The notes under the pieces: model-generated | Database searches by the model: none | Seen by the model: only the letters and a program-made list of their open reading frames with translations | What the model was told of the DNA's origin: nothing | Made by a program: the position numbers and the translations under genes | Origin: Niveibacterium microcysteis | GTDB lineage: Bacteria > Pseudomonadota > Gammaproteobacteria > Burkholderiales > Rhodocyclaceae | DNA: 64,000 nt | Direction of reading: 5' to 3' | NCBI RefSeq assembly: GCF_017161445.1 | Contig: NZ_CP071060.1 | Span: 2,914,001-2,978,000, forward strand | Shown: positions 8,290 to 16,666 of the stretch, in pieces | Numbering within the stretch: position 1 is the first letter of the stretch | Layout of the letters: each line of letters opens with the position of its first letter

Positions 8290-8315
8290 AAGGGCTGACC
8301 GTTTGGTCAGCCCTT
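8290..8315 (-). terminator. Terminator of the tRNA cluster
   Basis: An 11-bp stem (AAGGGCTGACC / GGTCAGCCCTT) with a 4-nt loop, followed on the minus strand by a T-rich run (TTTTCTTTTTG). It lies 10 nt after the last tRNA-Asp. It may also stop plus-strand transcription from the TAXI gene, although the T run favours the minus strand. Confidence 0.85.
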
Positions 8316-8324
8316 CTCAGTAGG

Positions 8325-8401
8325 TGGCGGAGTGGACGGGACTCGAACCCGCGACCCCCGGCGTGACAGGCCGGTATTCTAACCGACTGAACTACCACTC
8401 C
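8325..8401 (-). tRNA. tRNA-Asp (GTC), copy 1
   Basis: A 77-nt cloverleaf with acceptor GGAGTGG/CCACTCC, anticodon loop CTGTCAC giving GTC, T-loop GGGTTCGAGTCCC and encoded CCA. It is the last gene of the second Ala-Glu-Asp triplet and is followed by a terminator. It is identical to the copy at 8697-8773 and apparently to the copy at 42405-42481. Confidence 0.97.
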
Positions 8402-8449
8402 GCGCTTGAACTGCCAGTGCGCACACTGTGTTGCACACCTTCGAAAAGG

Positions 8450-8525
8450 TGGCGTCCCCACGGGGATTCGAACCCCGGTTATCGCCGTGAAAGGGCGGTG
8501 TCCTAGGCCTCTAGACGATGGGGAC
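8450..8525 (-). tRNA. tRNA-Glu (TTC), copy 1
   Basis: A 76-nt tRNA with acceptor GTCCCCA/TGGGGAC, anticodon loop CTTTCAC giving TTC, T arm CCGGGGTTCGAATCCCCG and encoded CCA. It is the middle gene of the downstream triplet. Confidence 0.97.
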
Positions 8526-8550
8526 CCGGAACAACTTCTCTTTCGCTGCT

Positions 8551-8626
<76 letters not shown>

Positions 8627-8665
8627 AGCACGAAAGAGGTACTACAAACTACTTCCAACAAAAAA

Positions 8666-8684
8666 GGCTGTCGTCTGAACAGCC
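8666..8684 (-). terminator. Hairpin with T tract between the two tRNA triplets
   Basis: On the minus strand, GGCTGT-N7-ACAGCC is followed directly by a T6 run. It looks like a weak intrinsic terminator or processing signal after the first-transcribed triplet. I see no clear promoter between it and the next tRNA-Ala, so some read-through is expected. Confidence 0.6.
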
Positions 8685-8696
8685 CCTTGTATTGGG

Positions 8697-8773
8697 TGGC
8701 GGAGTGGACGGGACTCGAACCCGCGACCCCCGGCGTGACAGGCCGGTATTCTAACCGACTGAACTACCACTCC
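8697..8773 (-). tRNA. tRNA-Asp (GTC), copy 2
   Basis: A 77-nt copy identical in sequence to the one at 8325-8401, with anticodon GTC and encoded CCA. It is the third gene of the promoter-proximal triplet. Confidence 0.97.
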
Positions 8774-8851
8774 GCGCTTGAACTGCTCTTTCGGTGCAGT
8801 GTTCAGCCTGCTCCGAAATCAAAGGCAGCTTTCGCTGCCTTCGCCAAAACT

Positions 8852-8927
8852 TGGCGTCCCCACGGGGATTCGAACCCCGGTTATCGCCGTGAAAGGGCGG
8901 TGTCCTAGGCCTCTAGACGATGGGGAC
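8852..8927 (-). tRNA. tRNA-Glu (TTC), copy 2
   Basis: A 76-nt tRNA with anticodon TTC, matching copy 1. It is separated from tRNA-Asp by a 78-nt spacer containing a small hairpin (AAGGCAGC and GCTGCCTT). Confidence 0.97.
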
Positions 8928-8957
8928 CCGGTACAACTTTTTCTTTCGCAGCTTGTT

Positions 8958-9033
<76 letters not shown>

Positions 9034-9050
9034 GCCGCGAAAGAGATGAG

Positions 9051-9079
9051 ATCTTAGACTACAGATCGGGGTACGTCAA
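9051..9079 (-). promoter_or_regulatory. Sigma-70-type promoter of the tRNA cluster
   Basis: On the minus strand, TTGACG (9079-9074) and TAAGAT (9056-9051) are separated by exactly 17 bp. The predicted start is near 9044, just upstream of the first tRNA-Ala. Both hexamers differ from consensus at one position. Confidence 0.8.
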
Positions 9080-9150
9080 CCCTATTTTTGAGAATCTGTG
9101 CAGATCCCCCGCAAATTATCGCCCCCTGCCTGCCCACATCCGCTCGACAC

Positions 9151-10563
9151 TCACAAAACCTTGCCTGGGTTCATCAAGCATTTCGGGTCAAAGGCGGACT
9201 TGATCCGTTGCATCAGGTCCATTTCCAGTTCGGACTTGTAGCGGCGGATCTCGTCGCGCTTGAGTTGTCCTAAGCCATGTTCGGCGGAGATGGAGCCGCC
9301 CAGTTCGTGGACCAGATCGTGCACGATGCGATTGACGTCGCCACGTTCACCGATCAGGGCCGCGTTTGCGTCAGCATCGGGCTTTGAGCAGTTGTAGTGC
9401 AGGTTTCCGTCGCCAACGTGTCCGAATGCAACGATGCGCAAGCCGGGGAAGGCAGCAAGCAGGGCCGCGTCTGCGCGATGCAGAAATTCAGGAATTCGGC
9501 TGACCGGCACCGACACGTCATGTTTGACGCTTACCCCCTCGTGGCGCTGCGCCTCAGACGCGTTTTCGCGCAATGCCCACAGCGCGACCCGCTGAGCTTC
9601 GCTGCGCGCGATAGCAGCATCGAGGACAAGGCCGGACTCAATCGCGGGCGCGAGAATCGCTTCAGCAATCTCGTCGAGCCCAGCATCCGCCCGCGTATCC
9701 CCTAGCTCAATCAGCACCGACCATGGCGGTACCTCGGACAACGGACACTGTGCGCCCGGAATGTGGCGCAGCACCAGTGCCAGTGTCGGTTGACTCATCA
9801 ACTCGAAAGCGCTGAGGCGCTCACCACATTCGGACCGGAACTGCCGCAGCAGGGCAACCGCAGCCTCCGGATTTGGCACGGCAAGCCAGGCCGTGCATAG
9901 GCTGCGCGGACGCGGCGACAGCTTGAGCACGGCCGCGGTGATGATCCCCAACGTGCCCTCGGCACCCAGGAAGAGCTGCTTGAGGTCATAGCCGGTGTTG
10001 TCCTTGCGCAAAGCGCGCAAGCCATGCCAGATCAGGCCGTCCGGCAACACCACTTCGAGCCCCAGCACCAGATCACGCGCATTACCGTAGCGCAGCACAT
10101 GAACGCCGCCTGCGTTGGTGGAAAGGTTGCCGCCGATACGGCAAGTGCCCTCGGAGGCCAGCGACAGTGGAAACAGGCGATCGGCAGCAGCGGCTGTGGC
10201 CTGCACCTCGGCGAGCGTGCATCCAGCCTCGACGGTCAACGTATCGTTATCGAAATCGAGGTAACGGATCCGGTTGAGGCGCTGTAAGGAGATGACAACC
10301 GCGCTACCACTCTCGTCTGGCGTGGCCGCACCGCACAGGCTGGTATTGCCGCCCTGCGGCACGAGCGGTACACCGTGTGCAACGCAAAGCCGCACTACCG
10401 CCGCAACCTCTTCGGTGTTGGCTGGGCGCACGATCGCTTGCGACCGACCCTCGTAACGGCCTCGCCAATCGCGAAGGTAAGGCGCCTGGTCTGCAGGATC
10501 GGTAATGAGGTGGGCGTCGCCAACGATGGCGGCAAGTTCGGTGAGCAGTTTCGTCATGTCCAT
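9151..10563 (-). CDS. FAD-linked D-2-hydroxyglutarate dehydrogenase-like oxidase
   Basis: A 470-residue flavoprotein of the VAO/FAD_binding_4 family. The FAD domain carries VPQGGNTSLCGAATP (about residues 66-80) and GNLSTNAGGVHVLRYGNARD, and the C-terminal oxidase domain has FGHVGDGNLHYN and SAEHGLGQLKR. It most resembles the D-2-hydroxyglutarate/D-lactate dehydrogenase group, which oxidises D-2-hydroxy acids and passes electrons to the respiratory chain. The exact substrate cannot be set from sequence. The 10-bp stem-loop between rimO and this gene sits directly over its ribosome-binding region. A second, distinct member of the family lies at 25192. Confidence 0.85.
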   Translation of the reverse strand: MDMTKLLTELAAIVGDAHLITDPADQAPYLRDWRGRYEGRSQAIVRPANTEEVAAVVRLCVAHGVPLVPQGGNTSLCGAATPDESGSAVVISLQRLNRIRYLDFDNDTLTVEAGCTLAEVQATAAAADRLFPLSLASEGTCRIGGNLSTNAGGVHVLRYGNARDLVLGLEVVLPDGLIWHGLRALRKDNTGYDLKQLFLGAEGTLGIITAAVLKLSPRPRSLCTAWLAVPNPEAAVALLRQFRSECGERLSAFELMSQPTLALVLRHIPGAQCPLSEVPPWSVLIELGDTRADAGLDEIAEAILAPAIESGLVLDAAIARSEAQRVALWALRENASEAQRHEGVSVKHDVSVPVSRIPEFLHRADAALLAAFPGLRIVAFGHVGDGNLHYNCSKPDADANAALIGERGDVNRIVHDLVHELGGSISAEHGLGQLKRDEIRRYKSELEMDLMQRIKSAFDPKCLMNPGKVL

Positions 10564-10566
10564 AGC

Positions 10567-10590
10567 ACGACGCCCCTTTCGGGGCGTCGT
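10567..10590 (-). promoter_or_regulatory. Stem-loop between rimO and the D-2-hydroxyacid dehydrogenase
   Basis: A perfect 10-bp stem (ACGACGCCCC / GGGGCGTCGT) with a TTTC loop on the plus strand (GAAA on the minus strand). No T tract follows. It ends 3 nt before the ATG at 10563 and would occlude translation initiation, or mark mRNA processing after rimO. Confidence 0.6.
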
Positions 10591-10599
10591 GATCAGTCT

Positions 10600-11943
10600 T
10601 CAGTTTTCGATCAGCTGTGCATACAGGTCATGCACATCGACGTCGGACACCTTCACTCGGGCAAACTCGCCCACTTCAAGTTCGGTGCCGTCCGGGATGA
10701 TCACAAGGCCGTCAATTTCCGGGGCGTCGCCCATCGAGCGCGCCACCGCGCCGTCTTCGTCGACCTCATCGACCAGTACGGTGATCTCGCGATCGAGCAT
10801 GCGCTCAAGACGCTGCGTCGAGATGTCTTCCTGGTGAGCCATCAGGCGATCACGGCGCTCTTCGCGCACTTCGTCCGGCAACTGGCCCGCCAGCTCGTTT
10901 GCCGTCGCCCCCTCGACCGGCGAGTACGAGAAACAGCCAACGCGGTCCAGCTGCGCCTCCGACAACCAGTCAAGCAGCTCGTTGAAATCGTCTTCGGTTT
11001 CGCCCGGGAAGCCGGCGATGAAGGTGCTGCGGATAGTCAGGTCCGGGCAGATCTCGCGCCAACGACGGATGCGCTCGAGCGTATTCTCAGCGGCCGCTGG
11101 ACGCTTCATCGCTTTGAGCACGCGGGTGCTGGCGTGCTGGAACGGAATGTCGAGGTACGGCAGGATCTTGCCTTCGGCCATCAACGGGATGATGTCGTCG
11201 ACATGCGGGTACGGATACACGTAGTGCAGGCGAATCCAGACGCCCAACTCGCCAAGCGCCTTGCAGAGGTCGTACATCTTGGTCTTGACCGGGCGACCAC
11301 CCCAGAACCCGGTGCGGTACTTCACGTCGACACCGTAAGCGCTGGTGTCCTGCGATACCACCAGAATTTCCTTCACGCCGGCATCCACCAGCGCTTCGGC
11401 CTCCTTCATCACGTCACCGATCGGGCGCGACACGAGGTCACCGCGCATCGACGGGATGATGCAGAAGCTGCAACGGTGGTTGCAGCCCTCCGAAATCTTC
11501 AGGTAGGCGTAGTGCGGCGGTGTAAGGCGGATGCCCTGCGGCGGCACGAGATCAATGAAAGGATCGTGCGGTTTCGGCAAATGCTGATGCACCACACCCA
11601 TCACCTCTTCGGTGGCGTGCGGCCCGGTCACGGCGAGCACTTTCGGATGCACCTGCTCGACGATGCCCTGCCCCGCTGCATCCTTCTTCGCACCCAGGCA
11701 TCCGGTGACGATCACGCGCCCGTTTTCGTTGAGCGCCTCGCCGATTGCGTCGAGCGATTCCTCGACCGCCGCATCGATGAAGCCGCACGTATTCACGATC
11801 ACCAGGTCCGCGCCGTCGTAGGTGCCGGAGATGTCGTAGCCCTCGGCCCTCAGGCGGGTGAGGATGTTCTCCGAATCGGAAGTCGCCTTCGGGCAGCCGA
11901 GTGAGACGAAGCCGACGGTCGGGGTACGGGTTGTGCTGTTCAT
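10600..11943 (-). CDS. rimO: Ribosomal protein S12 methylthiotransferase RimO
   Basis: A 447-residue radical-SAM enzyme that methylthiolates the conserved Asp of ribosomal protein S12. The N-terminal UPF0004 domain begins [14 protein letters not shown], with cluster cysteines also in VNTCGF and VTGCLG. The radical-SAM motif is GCNHRCSFC (CxxxCxxC), and a TRAM domain closes the C-terminus ([17 protein letters not shown]). The KATSDSE variant is the usual betaproteobacterial form. It is transcribed in the same direction as the pha cluster, 118 bp after phaR. Confidence 0.96.
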   Translation of the reverse strand: MNSTTRTPTVGFVSLGCPKATSDSENILTRLRAEGYDISGTYDGADLVIVNTCGFIDAAVEESLDAIGEALNENGRVIVTGCLGAKKDAAGQGIVEQVHPKVLAVTGPHATEEVMGVVHQHLPKPHDPFIDLVPPQGIRLTPPHYAYLKISEGCNHRCSFCIIPSMRGDLVSRPIGDVMKEAEALVDAGVKEILVVSQDTSAYGVDVKYRTGFWGGRPVKTKMYDLCKALGELGVWIRLHYVYPYPHVDDIIPLMAEGKILPYLDIPFQHASTRVLKAMKRPAAAENTLERIRRWREICPDLTIRSTFIAGFPGETEDDFNELLDWLSEAQLDRVGCFSYSPVEGATANELAGQLPDEVREERRDRLMAHQEDISTQRLERMLDREITVLVDEVDEDGAVARSMGDAPEIDGLVIIPDGTELEVGEFARVKVSDVDVHDLYAQLIEN

Positions 11944-12061
11944 GGTCTAGCCTTGCTGAAATCTGCGCGCTGGGTGCCGCCGGAATGACTACGGCCTCCC
12001 GTGCGAGAACTTGCGTTCACACACCGAGAGGCCGTCTGGCGACTCGCGAAAGGCGGGCAGT

Positions 12062-12643
12062 TTACCGTTTCGGCGGCGTCTTGTCCTTTTCGTCTGCGGC
12101 GGCACCGGGCGGCGTCATGTTGGGGAACTGAAAGCCGGAGAACAGATTACGGGTCTGGCTTTCTACCTGCTCCTGCATCTGCGAGAACATCTTTTTGCTC
12201 TGGTCAATGTAGGCACCCATCATGCTGTGCAGCGCCGGCCCCTGGAAGTTCAGGAACTGCGCCCACAGATCGCGGCTCATCGGGTTGTTTTCGCCGTAGA
12301 TCGACTTCGCGTGCTCCTGCAGCTTGGACTGCAGGTCGGTGAAAGCGTGGATGTTGTTCTCAAGGTACTTGCCCATCATCCCCTGCATCGCATTGCCGTA
12401 GAAACGGATCATCTGCGACAGCAGATCAACGGTGAACATCGGCGCACCGCCGGACTCCTCTTCCAGGATGATCTGCAACAGGATGGCGCGCGTCAGGTCT
12501 TCGCCGGTCTTCGCGTCGACGACCTGGAATTCTTCCTGATTGACGACCAGTTCCTTCACGTCGGATAGCGTGATGTAGGAGCTGGTGCGCGTGTCGTACA
12601 GCCGTCGATTCGGGTACTTCTTGATCAGTCTGAGCTGTGCCAT
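12062..12643 (-). CDS. phaR: PHB synthesis regulator PhaR
   Basis: A 193-residue PhaR, the repressor that binds both DNA and PHB granules and controls phasin synthesis. The N-terminal DNA-binding domain is LIKKYPNRRLYDT, and a PHB_acc domain follows (LTRAILLQIILEEE, about residues 49-62). The C-terminal half is Met/Gln-rich and helical, with a charged end (DEKDKTPPKR). The ATG at 12643 has GAGGAG upstream. It is the fourth gene of phaC-phaB-phaB-phaR but has its own leader, with a terminator and dyads before it, so it is probably separately promoted and autoregulated. Confidence 0.95.
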   Translation of the reverse strand: MAQLRLIKKYPNRRLYDTRTSSYITLSDVKELVVNQEEFQVVDAKTGEDLTRAILLQIILEEESGGAPMFTVDLLSQMIRFYGNAMQGMMGKYLENNIHAFTDLQSKLQEHAKSIYGENNPMSRDLWAQFLNFQGPALHSMMGAYIDQSKKMFSQMQEQVESQTRNLFSGFQFPNMTPPGAAADEKDKTPPKR

Positions 12644-12681
12644 TGACGGTCTCCTCCCTCGAATTCGAATGGGTGTTTTTG

Positions 12682-12711
12682 TTGTGCGGCGTAGTGTATA
12701 GCACTGCACAA
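12682..12711. promoter_or_regulatory. Candidate PhaR operator and promoter region of phaR
   Basis: Outer arms TTGTGC (12682-12687) and GCACAA (12706-12711) and inner arms AGTG/CACT make an imperfect dyad 39-68 bp upstream of phaR. The plus-strand block GCACTGCACAA at 12701-12711 recurs upstream of phaC and, in part, upstream of the first phaB. A TATAC-like -10 lies inside the dyad. PhaR recognition of TGC-rich sites is known; the assignment here is inference. Confidence 0.5.
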
Positions 12712-12718
12712 ATAAAAA

Positions 12719-12741
12719 GGGCTCCGCCTTTCGCGGAGCCC
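12719..12741 (-). terminator. Intrinsic terminator after the second phaB
   Basis: A 9-bp GC-rich stem (GGGCTCCGC / GCGGAGCCC) with a 5-nt loop, followed on the minus strand by TTTTTATTT. It lies 22 nt after the stop codon of the phaB gene at 12764 and separates it from phaR. Confidence 0.9.
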
Positions 12742-12763
12742 CATTGCGGCGCTGTGCAGCGCA

Positions 12764-13504
12764 TCAGCCCATGTGCAGGCCACCGTTGATGTTGATGGTC
12801 GAACCGGTGATATAGCCTGCGCTATCCGACGCAAGGAATGCGCAGAGGTCGCCGATCTCTTCCGGTTTGCCGAGGCGCCCCGCGGGGATCGTCGCAACGA
12901 TCTGGTCACGCACCTCCTGCTTGATCGCCATGACCATGTCGGTGCCCACATAGCCCGGCGCCACCGCGTTCACAGTAACGCCCTTCTTCGCGACTTCCTG
13001 CGCGATCGCCTTGGTGAAACCAAGAATGCCCGCCTTGGCCGCAGAGTAGTTGGCCTGGCCGAACTGACCCTTGACGCCATTGACCGACGAAATGTTGATC
13101 ACGCGTCCCCAGCCGCGCTCTGCCATGCCCGCCAGCACTTGGTGGGTGACATTGAAAATGCTGTCGAGGTTGGTGGACATCACGGCATCCCACTGTCCCT
13201 TGTCCATCTTCCGGAACATCGCATCGCGGGTAATCCCCGCGTTATTGACCAGCACATCGACCGGGCCGATTTCCGACTCGATCTTGCGGACCATCGCTGC
13301 GCACTGCTCGTAGTCGGTCACGTCTGCGTCCGCGGGCTCCACATCGAAGCCTTCGGCGCGCATGCTGGCGAGCCATTCATCCTTGCCCGGCAAGCCCGGC
13401 AAGCAGTTCGCGACAACCTTGTAGCCGGCTTTGTGGAGCGACTTGCAGATGGCGGTGCCCAGCCCGCCCATACCCCCGGTCACCAGGGCGACTTTCCTCG
13501 ACAT
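12764..13504 (-). CDS. phaB: Acetoacetyl-CoA reductase PhaB (downstream copy)
   Basis: A 246-residue NADPH-dependent short-chain dehydrogenase that makes (R)-3-hydroxybutyryl-CoA for PHB. The cofactor motif is TGGMGGLG (about residues 9-16), with NNAG in the core, catalytic Ser in NISSVNG, and the YSAAKAG Tyr/Lys pair. ATG 13504 has AAGGAAG upstream. It is clearly paralogous to the neighbouring copy at 13598 but differs at many positions, so this is an old duplication. A terminator follows it. Confidence 0.93.
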   Translation of the reverse strand: MSRKVALVTGGMGGLGTAICKSLHKAGYKVVANCLPGLPGKDEWLASMRAEGFDVEPADADVTDYEQCAAMVRKIESEIGPVDVLVNNAGITRDAMFRKMDKGQWDAVMSTNLDSIFNVTHQVLAGMAERGWGRVINISSVNGVKGQFGQANYSAAKAGILGFTKAIAQEVAKKGVTVNAVAPGYVGTDMVMAIKQEVRDQIVATIPAGRLGKPEEIGDLCAFLASDSAGYITGSTININGGLHMG

Positions 13505-13597
13505 GATTGCTTCCTTTGCCTCGGTTATAAAAACGATTGTCACCCGCACAGCGCCGAGGCCCGACGCCGTGCAGGAGGCTGCACCGCTGCAGCGCGG

Positions 13598-14338
13598 TCA
13601 GAACATATGCTGGCCGCCGTTGATCGAAATGTTGGCACCGGTCAGGAACGCCGCTTCGTCGGAGGCCAGATACGCAACCAGGCCGGCGATTTCCTCGGGC
13701 TTGCCGAGCCGGCTGACCGGAATCTGCGGCAGGATCTTCGAATCCAGAATCTCTTGCGGGATCGCGGTCACCATCTTCGTGCCGATATAGCCCGGGCTGA
13801 TCGTATTGACCGTGACGCCGTTCTTCGCCACTTCAAGCGCGAGGGCCTTGGTGAAACCATGCATGCCGGCCTTGGCCGCCGAATAGTTGGTCTGGCCGAA
13901 AGCACCCTTCTGCCCGTTCACCGAAGACACGTTGATGACACGACCCCACTTGCGCTCGACCATGCCGTCCATGACCTGCTTGGTCATGTTGAAGACGCTG
14001 TCGAGGTTGGTGTGGATCACGGCGTCCCAGTCCGCCTTGGTCATCTTCTTGAAGGTCATGTCGCGGGTAATGCCGGCGTTGTTCACCAGCACATCGACCG
14101 GGCCGATGTCCTTGGTGACCGCGGCAATACAGGCCTTCGCGGAATCGAAATCCGTCACGTCGCAGGGATAGGCCTTGAAGCCATAACCCATGTTGTTCAT
14201 GGTTTGCAGCCAGTCGTGCGCCTTGGTGTTGTTCGGCGAATAGGTGGTGACAACGTGATAGCCCAACGCCGCCATCTTGATGCAGATCGCTTCGCCCAAC
14301 CCGCCCATGCCGCCAGTGATCAGTGCAACTCGTACCAT
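13598..14338 (-). CDS. phaB: Acetoacetyl-CoA reductase PhaB (upstream copy)
   Basis: A second 246-residue PhaB with the same catalytic pattern (TGGMGGLGEAI, NVSSVNG, YSAAKAG) and the NGGQHM end typical of PhaB. A GAGAGGAAG ribosome site precedes ATG 14338. A 93-nt spacer separates it from the downstream copy and contains CTGCA-N4-TGCAG at 13579-13592. The two copies may differ in cofactor preference or expression; the sequence alone does not show which is the main enzyme. Confidence 0.93.
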   Translation of the reverse strand: MVRVALITGGMGGLGEAICIKMAALGYHVVTTYSPNNTKAHDWLQTMNNMGYGFKAYPCDVTDFDSAKACIAAVTKDIGPVDVLVNNAGITRDMTFKKMTKADWDAVIHTNLDSVFNMTKQVMDGMVERKWGRVINVSSVNGQKGAFGQTNYSAAKAGMHGFTKALALEVAKNGVTVNTISPGYIGTKMVTAIPQEILDSKILPQIPVSRLGKPEEIAGLVAYLASDEAAFLTGANISINGGQHMF

Positions 14339-14386
14339 GTGCTTCCTCTCCTCTCGTTATTGGGGTGACACGTCTTCGCGCGCCCC

Positions 14387-14395
14387 GCACCGCAC
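14387..14395. promoter_or_regulatory. Partial copy of the pha-cluster GTGCRGTGC element
   Basis: GCACCGCAC on the plus strand matches the core of the elements upstream of phaR and phaC but lacks their terminal AA. It lies 49 bp upstream of the first phaB, in the 203-bp phaC-phaB gap, where a second promoter would be expected. Confidence 0.35.
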
Positions 14396-14541
14396 CCACA
14401 TCAAAACCGAGGTGACGCGATCGCCTCGGTACCGGATGGTGCGGCCGGGCACGTTGATGCGTGACAGCCTGATGCGGGCAGATCCCTGCCGGACCAATGC
14501 GCCCCGCTATGCGCATCCGGCCCGTGCTACCAAGGCCCTTT

Positions 14542-16281
14542 TCAGGCGGGCTCTTTAACGTACCGGCCAGGCGCCGGCTCGATTTCCTTGTACTTCCGAT
14601 CCCCGGCACGCTTGGGCGCCGCAACCAGTGCACCACTGCGAGCCTTGAGCCACTCGATCCAGTGCGGCCACCAACTGCCGCGCTGCTCCGATGCCGCCGC
14701 GAGCCAATCTTCAGCGATGGCGGTCGTGTTGGCGCCAACCCAATAGCTGCGGCGGTTCTTGGCCGCCGGGTTGATGACCCCGGCGATATGCCCGCTCGCG
14801 CCCAGCACGAAGGTGGTATCCCCGCCCAGCAAGCGGCGCCCGAGGTAAGACGAGCGCCACGGCACGATGTGATCCTCGCGCGTCGCGAAAATATAGGCAG
14901 GGCAGGTAACGCGTCCCAGGTCCACCGGCACGCCGCACATCGACAGGCGTCCCGGCACGCGCAGATTGTTCTCGAGATACATGTTGCGCAGGTACCAGGC
15001 CGCGAACGGACCAGGCAAGTTGGTGCTATCGGAATTCCAGTAAAGCAGATCGAAGGCAGGCGGCGCATTGCCCTTCAAGTACTTGTCGACGACGTAATTC
15101 CAGATCAGGTCATTCGGCCGCAACGCCGAGAACACACTGGAAAGCTCGCGTCCGGCCAACAGACCGCCCTGGCCGATCGTGCTCTCGCGCGTGGCCACAC
15201 TCGCCTCGTCCACAAAGCACGCAAGATCGCCAGATTCCTCGAAATCCAGCAGCGTCGTCAGCAGCGTCAGGCTCTCGACCGGCAATTCGCCACGTGCAGC
15301 GGCCACCGCCAGTGCGCTGCTGGTCAGCGTGCCGCCGACGCAGAAACCGAGGATGTTCGGTTTCTCGCACTTGCTGACAGCCTGCACAACTTCCAGGGCT
15401 CGCAGCACGCCGTCTTCGATGTAGTCGTCCCAGCCGAGGCGCCCCTGAGCCTGCTGCGGATTGCGCCACGACACCAGGAAGGTGGTGATGCCCTGGGACA
15501 CCGCGTACTGCACGAAGGAGTTCTCCGGCTGCAGATCGAGGATGTAGTACTTGTTGATGCATGGCGGCACGATCAGCAACGGCCGCTCGCAGACCTCAGC
15601 GGTCTGCGGCGCGTACTGGATCAACTGCATCACTTCGTTTTCAAAGATCACCGCGCCGGGCGTGACCGCAAGGTTGCGTCCAACCTCGAAAGCACTCTCG
15701 TCGGTCATCGCGATGCGGCCCTTTTCGAGGTCCGCGATCATGTTCAGGATGCCGCGCGTGATGCTCTCACCCTTGCTGGCGATCGCCTTTTCGACAAACT
15801 CGGGATTGGTCGCCGCAAAGTTCGCTGGGCTCATCGCATCGACGTACTGACGGACGAGAAACTGCAGGCGACTCTTCGCCTGCTTGTCTGCCACCGGCAA
15901 TACGTCGGCCGCACGCGTCAGGAATGCGGCATTCAGCAGATAAGCCTGACGCATGTAATCGAACATGGGGCTGCCAGCCCATGCGGGGGCCGCAAAACGA
16001 CGGTCGGCGTCGTGCGGCACCACCGGCGTATAAGGCTCGTCAGGCTTGCGCTGAACCAGGCCGGCCCACAAACGCGCATGCTGCTCGGCAATCTCCTGCT
16101 GAAGCTTCGCGAGGGGCTGAGAATCGGCTGTCGCCGCTTCAAGCGGCGCGATATTGATCCCGGCCTGTTTCAGCATTTCTTGCTGGCGCGAGGCAAAATC
16201 GAACAAGCCCTGCATCATGCCCTGCCCGGCCTTGAGCCAGACAGAGGCATCGAAAGCTGGCTGCTCACTGGAAACCGACAT
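14542..16281 (-). CDS. phaC: Class I poly(3-hydroxyalkanoate) synthase PhaC
   Basis: A 579-residue class I PHA synthase that polymerises (R)-3-hydroxybutyryl-CoA at the granule surface. The lipase-like box with the catalytic Cys is ILGFCVGGTL, and the other triad members lie in REDHIVPW (Asp) and GASGHIAGV (His). The N-terminal PhaC_N domain includes NFAATNPEF. The frame is open upstream, but the ATG at 16281 fits the family length. It is first in the pha cluster, which lacks phaA here. The divergent small membrane-protein gene begins 166 bp away. Confidence 0.96.
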   Translation of the reverse strand: MSVSSEQPAFDASVWLKAGQGMMQGLFDFASRQQEMLKQAGINIAPLEAATADSQPLAKLQQEIAEQHARLWAGLVQRKPDEPYTPVVPHDADRRFAAPAWAGSPMFDYMRQAYLLNAAFLTRAADVLPVADKQAKSRLQFLVRQYVDAMSPANFAATNPEFVEKAIASKGESITRGILNMIADLEKGRIAMTDESAFEVGRNLAVTPGAVIFENEVMQLIQYAPQTAEVCERPLLIVPPCINKYYILDLQPENSFVQYAVSQGITTFLVSWRNPQQAQGRLGWDDYIEDGVLRALEVVQAVSKCEKPNILGFCVGGTLTSSALAVAAARGELPVESLTLLTTLLDFEESGDLACFVDEASVATRESTIGQGGLLAGRELSSVFSALRPNDLIWNYVVDKYLKGNAPPAFDLLYWNSDSTNLPGPFAAWYLRNMYLENNLRVPGRLSMCGVPVDLGRVTCPAYIFATREDHIVPWRSSYLGRRLLGGDTTFVLGASGHIAGVINPAAKNRRSYWVGANTTAIAEDWLAAASEQRGSWWPHWIEWLKARSGALVAAPKRAGDRKYKEIEPAPGRYVKEPA

Positions 16282-16377
16282 TGTGTTCTCCACGTCAAAA
16301 TGCTCGCCGCTCACCGCACGCCAGGGCCTTGTCACAGCCCAAGCAGCCAGATTTGGCGCGGGTTTCGACTGATTTTT

Positions 16378-16388
16378 GCACCGCACAA
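16378..16388. promoter_or_regulatory. Candidate PhaR element upstream of phaC
   Basis: GCACCGCACAA differs from the phaR-leader block GCACTGCACAA by one base. It lies about 97 bp upstream of the phaC start, in the divergent intergenic region, so it could affect either gene. Confidence 0.45.
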
Positions 16389-16447
16389 AACTTCCGGTCA
16401 AGCACTACACTGCGCCGGGATGCACCACACGAACGCCCAACACAAGC

Positions 16448-16666
16448 ATGTATATCGCCGCAATCGCCTGGATTTACGTCGCGCTGATGGCCGCCATCGG
16501 CGCTCAATCCGTTATCGGCGGTGTGATGACCTTTCTTGGTTTCACGCTCCCGCTGGCCCTGTTTCTCTGGCTCGCGGGCACTGGCGCCCGACGCCGCAGA
16601 CAGGCGGAACGGGAGGCTCAGGCAGAAACGCTCACCCCGCCGAACGATCCCCCGCAATCCAGATGA
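16448..16666 (+). CDS. Small inner-membrane protein of unknown function
   Basis: A 72-residue protein starting MYIAAIAWIYVALMAAIG, with two hydrophobic stretches (about residues 3-24 and 27-45) and a basic then acidic tail (RRRRQAEREAQAE). I do not recognise a function. The ATG at 16448 is preferred over the longer frame because the hydrophobic protein begins there. It is divergent from phaC, and its last 35 nt overlap the 3' end of pgeF on the other strand. Confidence 0.7.
   Translation: MYIAAIAWIYVALMAAIGAQSVIGGVMTFLGFTLPLALFLWLAGTGARRRRQAEREAQAETLTPPNDPPQSR

Noticed and set aside
13579..13592. CTGCA-N4-TGCAG between the phaB genes as a terminator
   Set aside because: A 5-bp stem without a T tract is too weak for termination. 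It is noted only as a possible PhaR-type site.
12773..14368. 531-codon plus-strand frame over both phaB genes
   Set aside because: It lies antisense to two certain PhaB genes, has no ribosome site and no recognisable domain. It is a high-GC shadow frame.
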